From the NCBI GenBank assembly GCA_036502625.1, contig DASXYG010000001.1:1-34231 (forward strand): a stretch of 34,231 nt of DNA. Reading direction: 5' to 3'. The first letter of the stretch is position 1; each line of letters starts with the position of its first letter. The DNA is from DASXYG01 sp036502625. GTDB taxonomy: Bacteria; Actinomycetota; Actinomycetes; Streptosporangiales; Streptosporangiaceae. The notes beneath the pieces were generated by a model. That model did no database searches and was not told the DNA's origin. It saw only the letters and a list, made by a program, of their open reading frames with translations. The position numbers and the translations under genes were made by a program. Shown here one piece after another: positions 30,340 through 34,231 of this stretch.

Positions 30340-31092
30340 ATGAAGCTTTGGAATCGTGCCAAGAAGAACGACGCCGAGGACGCGGAGCACGCCGCCGACG
30401 AGAAGGCCGCGGCGACCAAGTCCGATGAGGCGCCGGAGCCGGAGACCTCCGGTGACGACGAGGTCCGCGTCGAGCGGGTCGACAGCTCCGGCGTGCAGAC
30501 CGTCGACGGCGCCGAATACTCCGTCGAGAACAACACCTGGCTCGTCGGCGACGACGCCGAGGTGATCGTCATCGACCCGGCGCACGACGCCAAGGCCGTG
30601 CTCAAGGCCGTCGGCGACCGCGACGTCCTCATGGTGATCCTCACCGGCGGGCACGACGACCACACGAAGGCGGCCGTCGAGGTGGCCGAGCGCGACGAGG
30701 CGCCCATCGCGCTGCACAGCCGCGACCGCCTCCTGTGGAAGGACGCCCACCCCGACGACGACGTCGACATCAGCGTCGAGAACGGCGGCGTGTTCGAGAT
30801 CGGCGACGTGCAGCTCCGCGTCATCCACACCCCGGGCCACACCCCGGGCGCGATCTCGCTCTACAGCGAGGAGCTGGAGGCCGTCTTCACCGGCGACACG
30901 CTGCTCGCCGCCGGGCCCGGCCCCGTCGGCGACGACGAGTTCCCCGACTTCGCGACGCAGCTCACCTCCATCGGCGAGCACCTCCTCGTGCTGCCGGGCC
31001 ACACCCGCATCCTGCCGGCCCGCGGCGAGGAGACCACGGTCTCGGAGCTGGAGCCGCACTTCGACGCCTGGGTCGCGAAGGGCGCCGAGTAG
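30340..31092 (+). CDS. Metallo-beta-lactamase-fold hydrolase lacking the first metal histidine
   Basis: 250 aa. The first ~40 residues are a charged, alanine/glutamate-rich tail. The MBL domain begins at about residue 50. The motif normally HxHxDH reads GGHDDH, so the first His is Gly. Other ligands remain: His in HTPGHTPGAIS, Asp in FTGDTLL and His in LPGHTRILP. The layout resembles small glyoxalase II-like hydrolases. With one zinc ligand missing the protein may bind one metal, have altered chemistry or be inactive. The start is ATG 30340, seven bases after TAGCCT. Confidence 0.85.
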   Translation: MKLWNRAKKNDAEDAEHAADEKAAATKSDEAPEPETSGDDEVRVERVDSSGVQTVDGAEYSVENNTWLVGDDAEVIVIDPAHDAKAVLKAVGDRDVLMVILTGGHDDHTKAAVEVAERDEAPIALHSRDRLLWKDAHPDDDVDISVENGGVFEIGDVQLRVIHTPGHTPGAISLYSEELEAVFTGDTLLAAGPGPVGDDEFPDFATQLTSIGEHLLVLPGHTRILPARGEETTVSELEPHFDAWVAKGAE

Positions 31093-31152
31093 CCGGTGGC
31101 GCCCGGCCCGCGCGGGCGGCCGAATGTCGGTGGGGTGCGGCAGGATCAGGCC

Positions 31153-32004
31153 ATGGACGAACTCCCGTTCGCCGAGCGTCCGCAACGCCTCTACTCCTGC
31201 ACCCCCTCCCGGCTGAACACCTGGCTCGACTGCCCCCGCCGCTACCGCATGACCTACCTCGACCGTCCCGCGCCGTCGAAGGGCCCGCCGTGGGCGCACA
31301 ACAGCTTCGGCGCGTCCGTGCACAACGCGCTGGCCGGCTGGTGGCGGCTGCCCGTACGAGAGCGCACGGTCAACGCCGCCGGGCTGCTGCTCGCGCGCGG
31401 CTGGCTCACCGAGGGCTACCGCGACGACCGCCAGGCCGACGAGGCGCGTGACCGCGCCCGCGAGATGGTCGAGCGCTACGTCACGGTCCTCGACCCTGAG
31501 GACGAACCGGTCGGCGTCGAGCGCACCGTCGCCACCCGCACCGACCGCATCGCCGTGTCGGGCCGCATCGACCGCCTCGACCAGCGCCGCGACGAAGACG
31601 GCGATCCCGAGCTCGTCGTCGTCGACTACAAGACCGGCCGCCACGTGCTCACCGCCGATGACGCCCGCGGCTCCCTGGCCCTCGCGATCTACGCGGTGGC
31701 CGCCCAGCGGGTGATGCGCCGGCCCTGCCATCGCGTCGAGCTGCACCACCTGCCGTCCGGCGAGGTCGCCGTCTGGGACCACACCGCCGACGGCCTGGCC
31801 CGCCACATCCGCCGCGCCGAGGAGATCGCCGGCGAATGCGCCGCGGCCGACGAGCAGTACCGGTCGGGGCTGACCGGCACGCGCGTTGACGACGTCTTCC
31901 CGCCGAACCCGTCGCCGCGGTGCGCGTGGTGCGACTACCTGCGCCACTGCCCGGCCGGCTCCGCGCTGACCGCGCCGCGCGAGCCCTGGGCCGCGCTCGG
32001 CTGA
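31153..32004 (+). CDS. RecB-like PD-(D/E)XK nuclease with Fe-S cysteines
   Basis: 283 aa, a standalone nuclease of the RecB/AddB/Cas4-like group. His57 (ASVHNAL), GRIDRLD around Asp140, and VVVDYKTG with Asp158 and Lys160 form the active site. Cys27 (LDCPRRY) and the C-terminal Cys257-x2-Cys260-x5-Cys266 are positioned for a 4Fe-4S cluster, as in AddB and Cas4. A Cas4 role is unlikely because no CRISPR or cas gene is present; DNA repair exonuclease activity is the better guess. CAGGAT six bases before ATG 31153 may be its -10. A strong hairpin follows the stop. Confidence 0.9.
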   Translation: MDELPFAERPQRLYSCTPSRLNTWLDCPRRYRMTYLDRPAPSKGPPWAHNSFGASVHNALAGWWRLPVRERTVNAAGLLLARGWLTEGYRDDRQADEARDRAREMVERYVTVLDPEDEPVGVERTVATRTDRIAVSGRIDRLDQRRDEDGDPELVVVDYKTGRHVLTADDARGSLALAIYAVAAQRVMRRPCHRVELHHLPSGEVAVWDHTADGLARHIRRAEEIAGECAAADEQYRSGLTGTRVDDVFPPNPSPRCAWCDYLRHCPAGSALTAPREPWAALG

Positions 32005-32024
32005 GCACCTGCCGGTGAACGGCC

Positions 32025-32063
32025 ACAGGCCCGCTCCGCCGGGGGGACGCGGAGCGGGCCTGT
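32025..32063. terminator. Strong bidirectional terminator hairpin
   Basis: A perfect 15-bp stem (32025-32039 with 32049-32063) encloses a nine-base loop CGGGGGGAC. It lies 20 bases after the nuclease stop and serves the convergent oxygenase gene less directly (160 bases away). Confidence 0.85.
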
Positions 32064-32222
32064 TCGGATACCTCCGGACGATTACGCCCGGGCGGCGACC
32101 ATGAGGAGAGCGTTACAGACCAAGCGGTCGCTTGACAAGAGCCTTGACGCCCGACCTGGCTACTGAACAGTAAAATCGCGAAGCGTACCCGCATCCTGCC
32201 AGGTAAGCGACTCGATACGTGA
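32064..32222. other. AT-richer intergenic segment between convergent genes
   Basis: The segment is less GC-rich than its surroundings. It holds two TTGAC sequences (near 32132 and 32143), TAAAAT near 32171 and a 21-codon frame from ATG 32101 to TGA 32166 (MRRALQTKRSLDKS...). The spacing of TTGACG to TAAAAT (21) is too long for a normal promoter. I cannot show that the small frame is translated. Confidence 0.3.
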
Positions 32223-33062
32223 TCATGCCGCTACTGATCGTTGATCATCGGCGCGCTCGCGCAGGAGCCGCCGCGCCTCGACGACGAGCGCGGACTCGTT
32301 GCGCGGCGGCACCCGCCCGAGCGTCTGCCGCAGCGCGATCAGCGCGGCCGTCGTGCCGAGTTCCGCGCCCGGCACGACCGGCATGCCGTACATGCGCCGC
32401 GCCCACGGCGGCAGCGCCGCGAAGCACAGCGCCGAAAGCCCGGCGTACGCCACCCGCACCGGGCTGACACTCAGCCACAGCGGCATCGGCGGCGCCAGCA
32501 GGAACCGCGCGCTCGCGTGCGCCTCGGGCGTGGCCCGCAGCAGCGGGCGTACGCCGTCGAAGTACGCGGCCAGCTCCGCGCGCGAGCCGGGCACCCCGGC
32601 GGGGTCGAGGCCGACGCGCGCCGCGCGCGACCGCTGCTCGTCGACGTAGCGGTCGGCCTCGTCGTCGGTGAGCCGCAGGCCCGAGCGGCGCGTCACGGCG
32701 AGGTAGGAGTCCACCTCGGCGCAGTGCACCCACATCAGGGCGTCCGGCGCGTCGATGCGGAACTCCTCGCCGGTGTCGAGGTCGGTGGCGCGCAGGGTCG
32801 CGTGGATCTTGCGGACCCGCGCGGCGGCACGCTCCGCGTCGGCCTCCGTGCCGAACGTGGTGGCCAGGACGTAGTCGACCGTGCGCTGCAGACGGCCCCA
32901 GGTGTCGTCGCGCACGTTGCTGTTCTGCGCGACGCCCCACATGGCGCGGGGGTACAGCGATTGCAGGTAGAGGGCGCGCACCCCGGCGACGAACATCGCC
33001 GGATCGGTGTGCACCCGCCACGTCACCGAATCGGGCCCGTAGAGCTTCGTCGACTCCGTCAT
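32223..33062 (-). CDS. MpaB-type oxygenase family protein (DUF2236)
   Basis: 279 aa. The N-terminal YGPDSVTWRVHTDPAMFVAG, with ALYLQSLYPRAMWGVAQNSN after it, is the DUF2236 hallmark, including the histidine thought to bind heme in MpaB and rubber oxygenases. The middle shows RVRKIHATLRATDLDTGEEF, then DALMWVHCAEVDSYL with another conserved His; the C-terminal helices follow. The natural substrate is unknown; relatives cleave polyprenyl chains or have no known activity. The start is ATG 33062. TAACCT lies ten bases upstream and ATG 33071 is in-frame but almost touches it. Confidence 0.88.
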   Translation of the reverse strand: MTESTKLYGPDSVTWRVHTDPAMFVAGVRALYLQSLYPRAMWGVAQNSNVRDDTWGRLQRTVDYVLATTFGTEADAERAAARVRKIHATLRATDLDTGEEFRIDAPDALMWVHCAEVDSYLAVTRRSGLRLTDDEADRYVDEQRSRAARVGLDPAGVPGSRAELAAYFDGVRPLLRATPEAHASARFLLAPPMPLWLSVSPVRVAYAGLSALCFAALPPWARRMYGMPVVPGAELGTTAALIALRQTLGRVPPRNESALVVEARRLLRERADDQRSVAA

Positions 33063-33109
33063 AGTAAGCATCAGGTTACGCGGATTTGCGACGGAATCCA
33101 GCCCGTGTG

Positions 33110-34000
33110 TCAGGCTCCGGAGGCCGCGCCGCGTTCGGCGGCGTTCCAGAAGCCGGTGAGGGCGCTGGCGGTGGTCTCCGGGGCGTCGACCGCGGGCGAG
33201 TGCGCGGCGCCGGGGATGACGACCTTGGCCGCGCCGATCTTGGCGGCCATCTCGGCCTGCGCGCGGGTCTCCCAGCCGTCGTCGTCCTCGCCGTACAGGA
33301 CCAGCTTCGGCAGCTCGACCTTGGCGAGCTCGTCGACGCGGTCGGGGCAGCTCAGCACCTCGTGGCCCATCTGGAGCAGCCCGGTGACGGAGTTCGCCAG
33401 CATGCGGCGGCGCAGGAACGCGACGATCTCGGCGGACGCGCCGCCGGCCACCGCCTGCGGTTCGAGCACGGACTCCCACAGGGTGGCCACGGTGACCGGG
33501 CCGTTCGTGCCGTCGGTGCCGAGCGCGGCGAGCAGTTCCCTGCCCTCCGCCTCGCGCGCGCCGGTGATCGCCGCCGGGCCCGAGCTCATCAGCGTGAACG
33601 ACGCCGGCGGCAGCTCGGCCGCCAGCACCGTCTCCCGCGCCACCAGCCCGCCGAAGGAGTGGCCGAGGAGGTGGACACGGCCGCCGAGCTCGTCGCAGAT
33701 CGCCGCGATGTCCGCGCCGAGCGCCGCGCACTCGTACGCGTGGGGGTCGTCCGTGCCGGCCGTCTCGTACTGCCCGCGCATGTCGATCGCGATCACCTGC
33801 CGCCCGGCCGCGCACAGGGTCTGGAGGATCGCGATGAAGTCCTCCTTGCTCCCGGTGTAACCCGGTACGAGCAGGGCGGGGAGCCGGTCGCAGACCCCGG
33901 CGCCCGGCATCGCCTCCAAAGCGGCGAAACTCCCGCGCGACGTCTCAACGTCAACGCGGCGCACGGCAGGCGGCAGTGTCAGAAACCGGGGTGTACTCAC
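33110..34000 (-). CDS. Alpha/beta hydrolase
   Basis: 296 aa. The fold is recognisable: LLVPGYTGSKEDF (oxyanion strand), VIAIDMRGQYET, the nucleophile elbow GHSFGG with Ser115, an acidic residue in LVLYGEDDDGW and His in GAAHSPAVDAPE near residue 268. A cap region spans about 140-210. Substrate is unknown; the sequence is of the general esterase/lyase hydrolase class with no marker for a pathway. The start is GTG 34000, with TAGGCT eight bases upstream and no Shine-Dalgarno. The gene ends 48 bases before the oxygenase start on the same strand. Confidence 0.9.
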   Translation of the reverse strand: MSTPRFLTLPPAVRRVDVETSRGSFAALEAMPGAGVCDRLPALLVPGYTGSKEDFIAILQTLCAAGRQVIAIDMRGQYETAGTDDPHAYECAALGADIAAICDELGGRVHLLGHSFGGLVARETVLAAELPPASFTLMSSGPAAITGAREAEGRELLAALGTDGTNGPVTVATLWESVLEPQAVAGGASAEIVAFLRRRMLANSVTGLLQMGHEVLSCPDRVDELAKVELPKLVLYGEDDDGWETRAQAEMAAKIGAAKVVIPGAAHSPAVDAPETTASALTGFWNAAERGAASGA

Positions 34001-34008
34001 AACCGACG

Positions 34009-34014
34009 AGCCTA
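34009..34014 (-). promoter_or_regulatory. Predicted -10 hexamer (TAGGCT), leaderless start
   Basis: TAGGCT ends eight bases before GTG 34000, the same hexamer and gap as at dapD. Confidence 0.5.
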
Positions 34015-34100
34015 CCGAGACCCACCCCACGCACGGCACCCACGCGAACGCCTACCGAATATTCCGGCGACCGAAGCAGCGGCGGCCCCGCCCAGGGGCA

Positions 34101-34231
34101 TCCGCCTCCCGCCCAGGGTGCCCGCCTCCCGCCCAGGGTGCCCGCCTCCCGCCCGGGGTGCCCGCCTCCCGCCCGGGGTGCCCGCCTCCCGCCCGGGGTG
34201 CCCGCCTCCCGCCCGGGGTGCCCGCCTCCCG
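34101..34231. repeat. 20-bp tandem repeat array, running off the window
   Basis: Six full 20-bp units and one partial unit run head to tail. The later unit is CCCGCCTCCCGCCCGGGGTG; the first two have CAGGG in place of CGGGG, and unit one begins with T. A degenerate unit precedes at 34081-34100. Twenty is not a multiple of three and no gene covers it, so it is a noncoding minisatellite. The homogeneous right end suggests recent expansion. Confidence 0.9.

Noticed and set aside
31153..32004. PD-(D/E)XK nuclease with Fe-S cysteines considered as Cas4.
   Set aside because: It is longer than typical Cas4, and no CRISPR array or other cas gene occurs in the window.
34081..34231. Tandem repeat considered as a CRISPR array.
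   Set aside because: Units are 20 bp, directly adjacent with no spacers, and no cas genes are near.

Overview
The window is about 34 kb of very GC-rich DNA with GTG/ATG starts, strong C/G third positions and short overlapping gene junctions. Gene content points to an actinomycete: DUF3117, DUF6758, DUF2332, a SigE/RseA locus, and the dapD-dapE-LOG-tag order. I infer an order such as Streptosporangiales from general style, but the sequence alone does not prove it. I find 40 protein-coding genes. I see no rRNA, tRNA, CRISPR array, insertion sequence or prophage.

From 1 to 16.9 kb the order closely follows the Mycobacterium tuberculosis Rv1201-Rv1224 neighbourhood. It runs dapD and dapE (lysine and peptidoglycan diaminopimelate), two LOG-family proteins, a DivIVA-like membrane protein, an SRPBCC protein, the DNA glycosylase tag, an enoyl-CoA hydratase, DUF3117, leucyl aminopeptidase, a PQQ-type beta-propeller, and an O-methyltransferase. 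The envelope-stress block sigE - rseA - rseB-like - htrA - tatB follows. SigE is the sigma factor, RseA the zinc anti-sigma factor, the RseB-like protein a probable extracytoplasmic sensor and HtrA a surface protease. A good ECF-type promoter precedes sigE and two strong ribosome binding sites offer two SigE isoforms.

From 16.9 to 18.0 kb a small accessory module lies between tatB and mrp: a bacterial EndoU RNase toxin and two tandem, about 51% identical, 85-residue MafI-like immunity proteins. This is the most novel-looking element in the window. The conserved mrp - MgtE/CBS - DUF1003 block resumes after it, then an ECF41-type sigma factor with a fused SnoaL domain.

From 22.0 to 26.3 kb is a B12 salvage operon on the minus strand: cobalamin riboswitch, BtuF-like lipoprotein, BtuC-like permease, BtuD-like ATPase, CbiZ amidohydrolase and an unrecognised last gene. 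All junctions overlap or abut, so it should be one transcript.

From 26.5 to 34.2 kb are single-function genes: DUF2332, NUDIX, DUF6758, PHP phosphoesterase, MarC, metallo-beta-lactamase fold, a RecB-like nuclease with Fe-S cysteines, an MpaB-type oxygenase and an alpha/beta hydrolase. The window ends inside a 20-bp tandem repeat array.

Two global patterns stand out. Many genes have a TANNNT -10 hexamer 5 to 8 nt before the start codon and no Shine-Dalgarno, so they are probably translated from leaderless mRNAs; this was used to choose starts. The palindrome CGTACG is also far more frequent than base composition predicts.
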